A stretch of 64,000 nucleotides of DNA from Dermacentor variabilis (GCF_050947875.1 NC_134574.1:107838469-107902468), one strand, 5' to 3'; shown: positions 11,869-23,322, numbered from the stretch's first letter. The notes: generated from the letters alone by a model not told the origin. A program made the numbers and translations.

Positions 11869-12239
11869 GAATGGTAGAAGAGCGGACTCTTGCGTGAGCC
11901 GCTATGCGACGGAGGCGAGCAACATATGGATGTTGTTGCGAGGAACCTGCCGCGCCGCTTTATGGTCTTTTAGGTTAGCGGGCGCAAATCATGGACGCCA
12001 TGGCCATCCTATGTATAGTAGAAACGCTGGAGAAGGGGTTCGTGTTTTCTCGTATATTCAAATTAGTATCCGACGCTATATCCCGTCTTTAGGTTGCGTG
12101 TAAGTCGTATTTAACGATTTGTCTACGTATTTTACCTTTAAAATTGAATTACTTCCGTAACTTCCTTGCTCCACATGGAGGGACTGCGTGGGTGGGTATG
12201 TGTGGCTGAAATTCATTTTTCCTGAAACGATGTCCGACG

Positions 12240-12312
12240 CAGGACGCCTGCCGCGGCACGCCGACGTCGGATATCTTGCGATACGGAGCCCTTAACGCTA
12301 TCGCGTTATTAT
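12240..12312 (+). repeat. Dispersed repeat end fragment (ACGGAGCCCTTAACGCTATCGCG)
   Basis: The stretch ending in CCCTTAACGCTATCGCGTT matches the stretch near 13970-14000 (CCCTTAACGCTGTGGCGTT). I take both as one end of the same repeat family that starts GGAGGACGCTTAAG. Confidence 0.45.
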
Positions 12313-12503
12313 TTCTTTGTAGTTCTTCATCAGACATCGTAAGAATACCTTTTCCCAAGAATGTATGAAAACGTAAAAGTGAGACAGTTTTGGCGCCACG
12401 GCATGTAAAACCCACTTTCTTTTTTAGAGTTTCACAGCGATCATCACAATTCTGAGTACGTGCATTCGAAGACGGAAGTGTGCAACCAACGCAACACTCG
12501 CAG

Positions 12504-12689
12504 GAGCGCCACATGGAGCTGGTGAATGAGGCGAGTGACAGCATCTACGGCAACAAGCACGTCTTTGTGGGCCTCTCGCTTGAGATGGGTGCTTTGATGT
12601 ACAGCTTTGAGACCGACCAGGCCAGTTTCCTCACTCGCAGCCCTCTGTACCAGGAATGCAAGACAGCGACCCTTGTGCCGCTGGACATG
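12504..12689 (+). CDS. Chitinase-like (GH18-fold) protein, internal exon c
   Basis: A 62-codon exon between acceptor CTCGCAG and donor GTACGA, phase 0 at both ends and in frame with exon b. The peptide VFVGLSLEMGALMYSFE corresponds to strand beta-7 of GH18 proteins (the KLVLGxPxYGxxFxL stretch). The following TRSPLYQECKTATLVPLDM fits the loop with the conserved Tyr/Cys before the insertion domain. Codon use is GC-rich at third positions, unlike the surrounding AT-rich intron, which supports a real exon. The next exon is 21.2 kb away. Confidence 0.72.
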
Positions 12690-13436
12690 GTACGAAATTG
12701 CCAGTCTTATAAACCTGTAGAGCTTCGCTGCAACGCTGTCTCCCGACCGGAGCAACATCCCTGTTTTTTTTAAAAATCATGCTATTGTTTGCTCTCCACT
12801 TCAACTGAGCGGCCGTTGACGCTAGCGTCTACGAGAGCTGAAAGTGAGGTTGTTCGGCCAACACCAAAGTCAGGACGATCGGCCGTCTTTATCGAAATGT
12901 GCCGTACTCAAAAGTCTTCAGAGAGGAAGACATAAGGAGACATTTTGCTGGGGAATGCTGAGTCCATCGCTGCTCAAATTGTGTGTTTGCCTACTACCGC
13001 GGAAGACGGTGCAGTGGCCGATACAGAGTCCATAATGGCGAAGCGGCAGTCTTGTGTCCGTCAGGGATTGGCAGCCGGGCCACTCGGGCGGACGTAGCAA
13101 GGTTTGATGCTTCCCATTCTGGCGTTGGCGCTCTTGCAATTTTGCCAGCGTCACTGTACCGCCATTGCCAGGGTCGTTGACGACGCCCCAGCCATGAGCA
13201 CGAACATCAGGATAACTTGATAATGGATAATGTAGAATAAAATGGATTCTCATAAGCAAAGTACCGTTATACGTTAATCTGTAGCCGCTAAGACGACATT
13301 TTCCTCCCCGTACCTCGTCCCTCTCTAGCGCGTAGCTCAACTTAGCAAGAACCCTACGGGTCAGACGTGGTGGTGAAGCAAAGGATAAAAGCACATGCAC
13401 TGCGGAAGCCAAATGGGGAAAATAATATAAAAACTT

Positions 13437-14006
13437 GGAGGACACTTAAGCTTCGCCTTTAAGAGTGGAACATGATGGCGTTCAAAGATTTCTGATTGCT
13501 TCTCACGCTTCCCGGCGACTGCAGCTTATGTAACCGTAACGTTTACAGGCAAACGCTGGCCGCGAACGCTACGCAAGAAGGCGAGCTTTCTGGAAGAAAC
13601 GCGGCCTCTTGCGTGGGCCAATCTCAGAGATTGCACACAGGCACGCAAGGAAAAAATCATTTTGACGTTTCCGTTATTGCTTTGCACTAATAATATTTGT
13701 GTCTGAGAATATCTAACGTAAAAGGTATGCGCTGTCGCTGTATTCTTTCGCGACATTTCTTTGTGGGCTGTCATTCTCAAAATTCGGAGGAATAACTTTG
13801 TCAAGAATGGAAGAAAAAGTGTGGGCAACATTAGTGATAAAATGGTGTGGCATTGTGACCCGAATATACCGCATGTCATATAGCAATGCGTGGCATATAC
13901 ATATTCGTAAATACATGCAGACATTTTAACTCACGGGTAACTCCGCGAACGTCGACACCCCATTTTCGGCGACACGGGACCCTTAACGCTGTGGCGTTGA
14001 AATACA
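13437..14006 (+). repeat. Dispersed repeat, GGAGGACRCTTAAG family (long copy)
   Basis: The first 150 bp align with 9764-9913. The last 40 bp (GACACGGGACCCTTAACGCT) align with 12270-12312. If both ends belong to one element, the full unit is about 570 bp. No open frame of interest. Confidence 0.45.
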
Positions 14007-14969
14007 GCACTACTACAAATAAAAATTATCATAAACGCGATTCGAACTGAAGACCTCGCAGCCATGAGCCCTAGGCTTGCGCTGTGAACGAAGAGCGAGC
14101 GTTTTCCGGAGCATTTATTTATCTGCTGTGGCGTAGCGCTGCTCGTTTAGAGAAGAACGCAGGAACCCGCGTCCTTCGTAGCGTCTGTACCCATTCATTA
14201 CATAGCAGTCAAGGCCGTGGAGGGAAGAGACTTCTTGCAGTAGCTTCGTTCGCACTTGGATCTAGTTTGATGTTTTCGGACCGCAATTGTGCGCAACTGT
14301 TTTCTTTATTTCTTATTTAGATAGGCTCAGCATTGAATGATACAAGTTTTAATCCTGAGAAACAAACACACTGTGTCGTACGGCTGCTAAAAAGCTGTTT
14401 TAGATCATTATTATTTTTGTTGTTCTTTTCGTGTTTTTTACTTGCCACCCGTCGCGAGGATCCTCACGTGCGTGCTCGCGCGAGCGAAGGCTGTTGACGC
14501 GTCGCGAAGCATGGACGAAACGCGCGGAGTGATAACTTTTTTTAATGAACTTCTTGGGTAGCTTCAACAACATTGACTACTATGTATGGAGCGGAGTATA
14601 GGGAAAGGCCGATACTAAGAAGTAAAAGCCGCCAGGTATCTTTCTCGCAACTCACGCATGTATGCAAGAGAGTCGGACACCTTCGAGAAAGACGGTCTTA
14701 GTGCAATAATGTGCATATTACGTGGATTTGCCCAGACTTCCCACTATTTGGCTTCAAAACGGCTTTGTTGCTGTGCCGATTGATCGTTTAACGAACAAAC
14801 ATGCGACATTTCGCAGTATTCGTACAGGTGCGCCAACCTTTATTACTTTGCCGTGGTTACAAAACTGAGATAGTTGTAAAATGAGAAACCTAAAGCTCTG
14901 AAATAACCCCCCAAGACCACGTCTGAAGCCCTGAGCACGAAGACATACAGACACATTTTGCAACAGAAC

Positions 14970-15075
14970 TGCCTGTTGGCCTAGTTGGTGCTTGCTAAAA
15001 TACATGTTGTGTTTAAGTGTCGGCCGCCCGTGTTGCCTTTATGTGTCGGCCGCCCGTGTTTTCTTTATGTGTCTT
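14970..15075 (+). repeat. A-box-like short repeat with internal duplication
   Basis: GGCCTAGTTGGTGCTTGC opens the copy. A unit GTGTCGGCCGCCCGTGTT then occurs twice in tandem (about 15017 and 15044). It belongs to the same loose family as 3450-3550 and 62836. Confidence 0.35.
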
Positions 15076-15214
15076 CATTTCGTGTGTGTTACCTTCCGGA
15101 AAAAACATGTCCTTGAACATACAGGCACGTCCAACCTCGGGGATCCCGTGGCAGCTGAACGATCGCAGCACCGTCCTGACAGTTCTTTTTTTTTTTTGCA
15201 CGAAACTAGAAACT

Positions 15215-15350
15215 CGCCAGGGTACGCGGCTCATTTCTTATCGCATAGCACTCCTGGCCACGAAGTTCTGGGCTCGATTCCTGGCCCCGGTGGCCGCATT
15301 CTGATGGGCGGCGCAATGAGAAAACGCTTCTGTTTTCTCTAGGGAAACCT
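15215..15350 (+). repeat. Degenerate tRNA-headed SINE (+)
   Basis: Contains a B-box-like GGGCTCGATTCCTGG at about 15270, followed by CCCGGTGGCCGCATTCTGATGGG. This matches the head-body junction of the SINE at 60950-61183. The body is truncated after about 60 bp. Confidence 0.6.
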
Positions 15351-15352
15351 CG

Positions 15353-15530
15353 GTAAATGATGGAACATGTTGTATTAGAATGTGAAGATATCTGCCTAGT
15401 GGTCGATTTACGAATCACTGGCCTCCTTGAAGCACTTGGGGTTCAGCGAGAGCAGGGGGAATGTAAACGTGTCCGCGGTAGAGATTAGTAAGAGGCGGTT
15501 GGAAGATTGGAAGAGAAACATGCAATGAAG
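15353..15530 (+). mobile_element. LINE 3'-end fragment
   Basis: A short frame ends in VEISKRRLEDWKR. The same peptide pattern (VEISKRQLEDWW) closes the LINE at 29250-29310, so this is the 3' coding end of a relative. After it comes a stretch starting AAGAAGAAGAAACTTTATTA that runs to about 15900 without identifiable content. Confidence 0.6.
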
Positions 15531-15960
15531 AAGAAGAAACTTTATTAATGAATGATAAGTCAGTTTTTTCTTCTGGTAGCCTCAGGTGGCAGCTCGAAAT
15601 CCTTTGACTGGGGCGGCATCTTCGGCTTGCCGGACCGCCCAGAGCTGGTCTGTCACGCAATGAGTAGAAGAATAATTGTGGGAAGAAGAGTGTGCCAGCG
15701 ACAAAGCGAAAGGTAAATATCAAAGAAGAAGACTAGGAAGGCAGTTGAATAACGCGTGAAACTATTACACAGCGACGTAAAGCTTGAAAAAGAACGACGT
15801 TCAAGGTGGCCCTTCGTCGGATTTCGTGGATGATTGAGAGAGCTCATTCGCTTCAAAATACTTGTACCCGGCCGGATTGGCAAATGACGCGAATGTCAAA
15901 TTCTTGTACGCTAAGAGCCCAACGACCGACGCCACCAGAGGGATCCCTTAGGAATTCCAA

Positions 15961-17357
15961 TCAGCAGAGTGCGTGACGGTCTGCTACAACGTCGACAGGC
16001 CTGCGGTACAAATAAGGGCGAAATTTTCCTAACACCGACAAAATTGTTAGGCACTTTTTTTCGGCGACCGAATATTTCGCTTCCGCTTTGGTGAGGGCGC
16101 TGCTTGCATACGTAACAACATACTCAGGCAAGCCGGGCTTGCATTGCGCAGTGAACTGCATCAGGACCGACACCAGTGGCGTCTGTATGTATTTCGATTG
16201 GCGCAGCAGGGTTATAATAGTGCGGCACGGGTGGCGAATTAATTAGTCGGCGGAATGTCGCAAAGGCGTTGTCGCAGGCTGGTGTCCAGTGAGAAAGGTC
16301 GCTGGGGCCGGCGAGAAGCTTCATAAGTGTGAATATGATTCAGATGAAATTTTCGACGAAGCGAAGAAAACAGGAGGCCAAACCGACAAAGCTTCTATGT
16401 TCTTTGATGGCAGAAGGCTTCGAAAACTCGGCAACCGCACGTGGTTTTTCCGAGTCAGGAAAAATGCTATCTTTAGAGACGACGTGGCCAAATATGGTGA
16501 GTCGGCGAGTTCTGAAGTAACATTTCTTCGGGTTGAGTTGAAGCTGTGCGTTTGTAAGGCACCGTAAAATTGCGTGTAAACGAGCAAGACAAGTGGCGAA
16601 ATAGGGGGCGAACATGACGGCGTCATCCAGATAGCAGAGACGTATCTTCCATTTGAGGCCACGTAAAATGCCCTCCATGATACGCTCAAATGGTGCGGTC
16701 ACATTGCAAAGTCCGAATAGCATCTCTTTTCATACAGACCATCCGGTATAACAAGTGCCGTCTTCGGACGATCACACTGTGCCAAAGGGACTTGCCAATA
16801 TCCGGATAGCATGTTGAGGGAAGCGAAAAATTCGGCGCCCTGTAAGCAGTCGAGGCCGTTGTCCATACGGGGAAGAGGAGAAACATAATTGCGAGTAATC
16901 TCGTTGAAGAACCGTTAGTTGACACATAATCTAATTGAGCCCTCTATCCTTTTTAACCAGACCAGCAAGAGATGGCCTCAGGCTACAAGAGGGCGCGGTG
17001 ACTCCGCGCTGAAGCATGTCGTCAACTTGCGCTCTAATGGCATGACGCTCCGCAGGTGACGCACGATAGGGACGTTGTCGCAAAGCAGCATGAATTCCAG
17101 GTGTCAATTGTGTGGACAACCGCATTTGTTCTGCCTAGTAACGCTTGCGGGAAATCAAATGCAGTGCGGAAATCCGGTAGAAGGGCAAGAAGCTGAGCCC
17201 GTTCAGTCGGGGCGAGATCGTTGTCGATGGAGCGGTGAAACAAAAAACCGAGAGCAAGGCGTCGGGTGCAAGATACAAGCACAAGTGTCCGTACACCTTG
17301 AACCAACGCTGCAGTAGCAGTGGCCGCAGACAAGCGGGGACTTAGACAGGTGGACAA
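15961..17357 (-). pseudogene. pol: Pol remnant of gypsy element 4 (RT and partial RNase H)
   Basis: Reading on the - strand: a pre-RT region (17357-17034), the RT entry region with LRQRPYRASPAERH (about 17100-17050), then RT with CYLDDAVMFA (about 16640), and RNase H pieces [12 protein letters not shown] and [21 protein letters not shown] (16324-15961). The YLDD box is intact, but several frameshifts and stops break the frame. RNase H stops before its last motif. Confidence 0.85.
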
Positions 17358-17446
17358 CTGCGAAGCTTGAGAAGTCAGTTTTCTTCAGTCAGCTCGGAAG
17401 CTTCAGCAATCAGTTTTTCGGCTCAAGGGCACTGGACTGGCGACGC

Positions 17447-17478
17447 ATATATATGTATATATATGTATGTATATATAC

Positions 17479-17519
<41 letters not shown>
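17447..17519. repeat. TA microsatellite with ATGT/ATAC interruptions
   Basis: A run of alternating TATA and TGTA within the gypsy relic, placed between gag and pol. It translates in both directions as Tyr/Ile repeats, which are not genes. Confidence 0.95.
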
Positions 17520-17945
17520 GGCGGAAGAGAGCGGCGCCGTTGTCAGGGGGACTGACGATATGCGAACGATTGGACTTCGGAAGTCGACGGACGATCGCCG
17601 GCGTACGCTTCAAGTTCTTGTTAAGGCAGCGTGCGATAAGTAGGTCGGAAGGAGTAACCCGGATGTGTTGGTGCACTCGTGGCCGCCGCGATACGTCGGC
17701 GACAGCAGTGCGCAATATCTGGAATTCCGCAAGCGTAGCTGATCAGTCGGTTGTCTGCAGTGCACCAGCAATTTACATATTGCGGCGGTGCACCGAAGAG
17801 TGGCGTAATTGGCAATTGAGTCGGTGTTTGATGGGTCGATATCGACGGTGGACGTGGCGTCATGACGACATTCACATACGTCAGTGGCCAGGCGACAGGA
17901 GTCGGCAGAGAGGCAGATGACACCGAAAATGAGGGAGGGGTGGTA
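17520..17945 (-). pseudogene. gag: Gag C-terminal part of gypsy element 4
   Basis: The - strand encodes PLTYVNVV near 17880 and a degenerate CCHC knuckle (YACGIPDIAHCC, the first Cys changed to Tyr) near 17745. These align with PLTYAEVA and [14 protein letters not shown] of element 2. The other part of gag lies beyond the inserted element at 21584. Confidence 0.75.
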
Positions 17946-18532
17946 GTGGCGTAGCCAGAAATTTTGTTGGGAGGGGAGGGGGGGGCTCACGTTACAGCTC
18001 GGCGTCCCCCTCATAGAACTTGTCGAGTGACCAAATACACTAATAGTAACTGCATTGCCATTTCCAAAGATGCTGCAAACGAATTCTTGAACACTACACA
18101 CTGTCAAGACAAGTAAAATGTGTATTCCTTTCATAAAAGAATACACTCGTATGTGTAAAAAAATGTGCCCGAAATCAGTGTTATCAATGGTTCTTGTTTT
18201 CTGTCTGCTTAAAAAGTAAGAAAATCATCGGACGAAATTTATAAATGAATAATTTTGAAACCAGCAAAGCAGTGCACGCCGCTGATATAAAAAATGTAAA
18301 GGCCATGAAATGAACAAGTTGAGGACATATTTTAATCGAACTTTGTCATTGAAGAACTTTGTTTACAATTTTGTGCATATGCCACGACCAAGGAAAAATC
18401 TCAATGTGCTGTCCTTTGCTACAATTTATTTGGCAGGATCAGTTCTCACCGGTCGTGTATTGCGAGTAATTCCTCCGATATTACAGTCGCATCAGAGAGC
18501 ACATATAAAAAGCACGAGTTCTGCAAAATATA

Positions 18533-19785
18533 TGAGCGCAAGTCAAATGAAAGTGAGCCCATGCGAATATATGACTAACGGGGCACTTTATAAAAAAGTA
18601 GTCTCCATGACCCTTTAGACATTTGTTCCACTGATGAATGAGTCGCGTGATTCCCGTTTCATAAAACTGAGTTGCTGTTTCAAAAAGACTGTGACTGACT
18701 GCTTCACGTCATCGTCCGACACGAATATGGTTGCGTTGAGCTGTTTCTTCAAAAGCTCCAAAATGTTGAAGTCGCAAGGCGACAGGTTGGGGCCGTATGG
18801 CGGATGTTCCAGCCTTTCCCATTTGTACTTTGCCAGTTTTGTATTAGCCACATCAGTGACGTGGGCAATGTCATTGTCGTGGAGCAAGATGACCCCATTC
18901 GTCAATTTTCCAAGCCGTTTGTTCTTGACGGCAACACGCAGCCGATACGGCGTTTCACAATATCGGAAACGATTGATAGCCTCTCCAGGTTTAGAAAATT
19001 GTATCAGTTGTGGCTCCTGACAATCGAAAAAAAGAAGTCAACTACACTTTTCCGGCGGTGGTGAATTCAAATGTTTCCACTGTAAGAATTGACGTCGTGT
19101 TTGAGGTTCGTAATAGTGGCACTATGATTCGCCCACGGTGACAACGGCAGACATGAAGTTGTCGCCCTCACTGTGATACCGGATCAGGTGAGAAAATACA
19201 GCGCCGAACATCTCCGTCTCCTGGCGGTGTCTCAAAATCTTGGGTATCCATTGCGTGTACACGACGCGATAACCGTGGTGTTCATGAATCATGGTGCGAC
19301 CTGAACCATGGCTGACGTTCGCACGCTCTGCCAGTTCATCGATGTTTATTCTCCGTTCTTGTCTAATCAGCCCATCAGCTTTTGCACTTGTGCTGGGGGT
19401 GATTGCACGGTGGCTTTGGCGCGGTCTTGGATCATCTTTGCAACTTTCACGTCCTTCTTTGAACCGTTTGCTCCAACGCTTCACAGTGGCCAATGAAATG
19501 CAATGTTCAACGTACACGGCAGCGATACGGGAAACACCTTTGAGAACCACGTTCAACTGTCGCAAACCTCACGACACCACGCTGTTCATCTTCATAAGTG
19601 TCCATTATATCACGCTACCATGTTCCACCCAGTGTATGAGAGTGCAAAAGAACATTTATCCTCACACTTGCGTGTCACGTTTGTAAATGAGAATTGCCTA
19701 CGTGCTACGCGCATCCTTCGCCGATAGTGAACAGAACCACTATTGCTAGGGGCTGGTAGGCACGCTTTCATTGGACTCGCCCTCG
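18533..19785 (-). mobile_element. Mariner transposon (inactive)
   Basis: A 1253-bp element, the canonical mariner size, flanked by TA on both sides (18531-18532 and 19786-19787). The terminal inverted repeats are about 27 bp: the left reads GAGCGCAAGTCAAATGAAAG and the right, reversed, GAGGGCGAGTCCAATGAAAG. It carries a decayed transposase on the - strand. Confidence 0.92.
18615..19565 (-). pseudogene. Mariner transposase (degenerate)
   Basis: The N-terminal helix-turn-helix region (VKRWSKRFKEGRESCKDDPR) and the linker with IDELAERANVSHGS lie in one frame (19565-19122). The catalytic region continues in others: HYYEPQTRRQFLQW near 19090, then LLHDNDIAHV and HPPYGPNLSPCDF in 18905-18615. The second and third catalytic Asp (HDN and PCDF) survive, but the first, expected in a TGDE motif, reads TVGE. 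With frameshifts added, it cannot be active. Confidence 0.9.
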
Positions 19786-21530
19786 TACATTAGAAATGCG
19801 AAGATACAGTAGAATATACAAGTGCGAAGATACAGCTTAAAAAAGGCGAAAAAGTGTCTCTGGAAACAAAGTTCACTGCACGTATACACGTAACCTCGCA
19901 ACAAGATATTTGAATACAAGTATAAGTCTCCAATAAATCCACGTATCTCAGAGAAAGTCAATGTATACAATGCGTCAAACAAAGCAAACAAACATGTTGC
20001 GCAACCACAGATTCAAAGATCACAGACCTCCCTCTATCCACTCCCCCTGATGTATCGCGCGCGACCGGAGGCGGCGCGCTTCCTCCTCGCTTTTCTCCCT
20101 TGGGCACACAAGACTGAGCCACCATCGTCTGCTGACTCATGCCAACCCCCCCATTACGCTTTCACTTGCACACACAGCATGCGGCGCCCGGTCACGATGT
20201 TATCGCCCTTGGACTTTATACGAGACATGAGGGTGGTGACGACGGCAGCAATGCGCCTGGAGTGTCCATATAATTGCTCTCTGAATAATATAATAAGAGT
20301 TTCCGGCAACTGAAGCGTCCACATGGCCCATCAATTTCCGGAAAAGAAGAAGTAACAAAATCTAACGTTCATATGGGAAAATTTGCTGCGCCGGAACAAT
20401 GTCTTCTTTTCTTTTGTGGGGCGGGGGCATGGAAATGAAAAAAAGAAAACCAAAGGAAAGCATGTTGGCCACAATCGAATGCCTACTTTGGGCAACTAAT
20501 ATGACTACCGAAGGAATATAGAAGAAAAAGTGAGACGTTTGGTCCACGGAGAACCATACGCATGCTGCTCGGTATCCTGCACCGGCGAGACAAAATTTTC
20601 CGGAGAGGTAGCGCTCAAGCGAACGCGTTGCAATCCTTCGAGTCCCCGCAGTGATGACGGCGAGCGACCATTGTTTCTTTTTCTCGTCTACTATCCAGAA
20701 AACTCTGTCAGGCAAAAATCCACTCGGTCAGAGAAAAACGAACACGAATCGAAGTGCGCGCGCGCGGTGGTCGGGGCAACACGAGAAAAACGCATGCGCT
20801 GTGGCCGCCTCTGTCAGACCGCGGGTAGCGAGAAGAAAAAAAAAGAAGAAGAAGAAGAAGAAGCTCAATGTGTCCTCGCGAATAAAAGTCAAAATGGAAA
20901 AATAAATGAGAACGCAGTTACCTTTGGTGGCTTTCGTGTCTTCACATGGATGCTTTGGCGCAGGTGAAAAAAAGTGCTGATATAATTTTCTGCAATATGA
21001 CGGCAAAAATGAACCAACACAACGCTTCGTCTCATCGGACCTTTTCTAATAGTGTGTTGATTTGGCTTGTCTAGTTGTATTGTCCGATGTACGACTTTAG
21101 AAAAGTCAATGCACCTTCGGTGTCAAAGGTTTATAACAACATTAAACCCACAAGGCCCTGCAATTTAAAATCTGAAGCACGGCTTGGGAAATTTCGGTGC
21201 ACCTTTCGCATCAAAAGTTTATGAGAAATTTATACCCGGAAAGTTTCAGAGTTGAAATCCATGCCCTCCGTAGATTCCGCGGCTACCGCGAGATGTCGCG
21301 GCAAGCCCGCTCGCCATCAAAATGTCCTTGAAACTTCGAGCTCCGATGGGACTCCGTGCGTTATGTGACTCGCCGGTGCATGAGCGTTGCACGAAATCTA
21401 GCCCGCTTTCGCTATGTTCGCGCTGAAATGTCTTCTTATGCGTGAAAAGGACATTCTAGAAAAAATTCAGAATGATTTCCGGTGCCAGTGCTTATTTGGG
21501 TCGGCGGCGCGTGAGAGCTTAAAAAAATTT
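19786..21530. other. Stretch inside the TIR-ended element without a supported gene
   Basis: AT-rich to mixed sequence with an AAG-rich microsatellite at 20828-20865. Open frames here are short and low in complexity (poly-Lys/Glu or poly-Phe). Confidence 0.5.
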
Positions 21531-21583
21531 CGCAGGGGGGTGGGGGGTGAAGCCCCATAAGCTCCACCACCCGTGGCTACGCC

Positions 21584-22480
21584 TCCGCGACGTGATAACC
21601 GGAGTCGGCTGGCAGGCATACAGCAAAGCCCCTTGGACCTGCTCCTGTATAACCTCTTGGATTGTCGGAGTCAGATAGCGCGTAGGCGCTTGCATGGCTG
21701 GGAAGAACGAAAGCTGACGAGCAACTTCCTTACGCACAAGCTCCTTGATCTGTGGCAGCAGCACAGTGCGGTCGCCTCCGATGGTCAACGCGGCGAGGGA
21801 ATCGTCTGTTGACGTCTGCCGCCGAGCTACGCGTTGCTTACGAAGTTCGTCGACGCTCTGTCACAAGCTGACGAGTTCAGACACGGTGCGCGGGTCCCTA
21901 GCCTGCAACATCTGAAAGGCGTCATCTACTGTGCATTTAATGATGGGCTCCATCCTCTCTTGTTCAGTCACAGAAGGATTCACACGCTTGCACAAATCAA
22001 TGATACGTTCGATGCAGCTCGTTGAAGTTCTCAGCCTGGTGCTGCGCCCACCCGCGTAGACACTGCTCAACAGGAAGCTTGCGCACTTCGGGACGACTGG
22101 ACACCTCCAGGAAGCTCATCTTGAAAGTAAGCCAAGTGGCGAAGTCATACTCATGGTTTTGACACCAAGGGCTCATTCACAAAGCTTTTAGTTGGTAAGT
22201 GCTCTTTGTCATTGCTCGACCTCCTTCGCTAATGAGATGTCCAGCGTAAGGATTGACTGGAATCAGCTCTTACCAACAATCGTAGGTTAGTAGCTTTATG
22301 CGATTGCGGGCCCAGATGTTTGCGACTCTGTTAGTTAGACCAGGGCGTTGCGTAGATTCTTAGCGTCGTCCCGCTTGTTGTGCGCGCTCACCCTTTCAAA
22401 CGACGACAACCAATGTTCTACGTCACGATCATCTGTGCCGCTAAAGAAAGCGTAATCGCCATGGCGCAGCATACTTCTTT
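21584..22480 (-). pseudogene. gag: Gag N-terminal part of gypsy element 4
   Basis: On the - strand: HNKRDDAKNLRNALV (about 22390), NHEYDFATWLTFK (about 22130), LCKRVNPSVTEQER and VDDAFQMLQARDP (22070-21861), then IKELVRKEVARQLS (about 21720). These follow the order of element 2 Gag. A small insert at 22191-22277 and several stops interrupt it. Confidence 0.8.
22191..22277. mobile_element. MITE-like insertion in gypsy relic gag
   Basis: GTTGGTAAGTGCT at the left and AGCTCTTACCAAC at the right form 13-bp inverted repeats with one mismatch around about 60 bp. The flanking gag similarity resumes on both sides. Confidence 0.5.
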
Positions 22481-22569
22481 TGTTGTACCCTCAAGACCGA
22501 AGTATTAAAGAGGGGAGTGGGTAAAAAAACATACGCAAGTAAATAACAAACGGTAAAAAATGGTTAGTT

Positions 22570-23322
22570 ACTACAGGAAAATTGATTAGTTAATTGTATC
22601 CGGAAGTGACACTCGGAGAATACTCGGAGTACTTGAGAATGTATTCAGAAGTGGTCGGCGCTTAGATGATAGCCTGTTCGTGCTTACCCAGTGCATAGAA
22701 ATAGCTAAGACGGAAAATAGACCTCTGTATTTAGCCTTCCTGTTCATAAGCGGTGCATAAGACAACGTGAACAGGGAACTCCTGTGGAACATATTAAAGG
22801 ATGAAGGTATAGGTCATGAAGTAATTGATTTTCTACAGGAAATATATCGAGAAAATAATGTTGAAATAACATGGGAAGGAATTAAGAGTATGAGAACTGT
22901 CGAGGTACACAACGGATTAAGGCAAGGTTGTCCTCTATCACCGCTGCTGTTCATGCTTTATATGACAAGTATGGAAAGAACGTTAGAACGAAGAAATCTA
23001 GGGTATAATCTGTCGTAGAGATAAGGACAAAAGGTTGTTGAGCAACGGCTACCGGGTTTAATGTATGCGGACGGTATTGTACTGTTAGCATAGAGCCAGG
23101 AAAATTTGCAAACTCTGGTTAATTACTGTAGATACGAAGGATACAGTTTAGGTTTCAGTTTTAGTGCAGCTAAGTCAGGTGGGATGTTTTTCAACGATAC
23201 AACTGATCAGGAGCTTACAATACAAGGCCATGAAATACCCCGAGTGGCCGAATACAAATATCTCGGGGTATGGATAAACAAAGGGCAGATGTACAAGGAA
23301 AAGCACGAACAGTCTATCATAG
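22570..23322 (+). mobile_element. LINE, 5' part (RT region), interrupted by gypsy element 2
   Basis: The frame reads LAFLFISGA.DNVN (motif A, with the catalytic Asp replaced and a stop nearby), then HNGLRQGCPLSPLLFMLY (motif B, 22910-22960), then LMYADGIVLLA (motif C, YADG instead of YADD, about 23060) and AEYKYLGVWIN (about 23260). Motif B wording fits L1/I/R1-type LINEs. The frame is broken exactly at the gypsy insertion and resumes at 28461. Confidence 0.85.
23319..23322 (+). repeat. Target site duplication ATAG (left)
   Basis: ATAG immediately before the 5' LTR. The same four bases follow the 3' LTR at 28457-28460. Confidence 0.9.

Larger units (their letters stand above)
2129..12503 (+). 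other. Intron 2 of chitinase-like gene
   Basis: A 10,375-bp intron between donor GTATAC and acceptor CTCGCAG. It contains gypsy element 1, a CR1/Jockey-type LINE in antisense and several SINE-like pieces. The stretches 2129-3450, 8539-9760 and 11871-12240 have no gene or clear repeat beyond the pieces listed separately. Confidence 0.5.
17948..21583. mobile_element. TIR-ended DNA element of about 3.6 kb, no transposase recognised, hosting a mariner
   Basis: Left terminus GGCGTAGCCA (17948-17957) and right terminus TGGCTACGCC (21574-21583) are perfect 10-bp inverted repeats, each followed inward by G-rich tracts (GGGGAGGGG-like). It splits the gag of gypsy element 4. Internally I recognise only the mariner at 18533-19785, an AAG-rich run at 20828-20865 and unassigned DNA. 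The same terminus (CTAGCTACGCCACTG) recurs near 53840. A non-autonomous DNA transposon is inferred. Confidence 0.6.
15950..22480 (-). mobile_element. Ty3/gypsy retrotransposon, element 4 (relic, split by nested insertions)
   Basis: On the - strand gag begins near 22470 and the pol remnant ends in RNase H near 15961. Integrase and both LTRs are missing. A TIR-ended element (17948-21583) splits gag, a small MITE-like insert sits at 22191-22277, and a TA microsatellite (17447-17519) occupies the protease region. Wording is closest to element 2 (for example the DVEHWL...ERVSAHNK Gag stretch near 22430 against [17 protein letters not shown]). Confidence 0.85.

Noticed and set aside
17410..17715. 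Frames with Tyr/Ile repeats across the TA tract
   Set aside because: They are translations of a microsatellite.
20651..20967. Lys/Glu-rich frames near 20.8 kb
   Set aside because: Due to the AAG-rich microsatellite.
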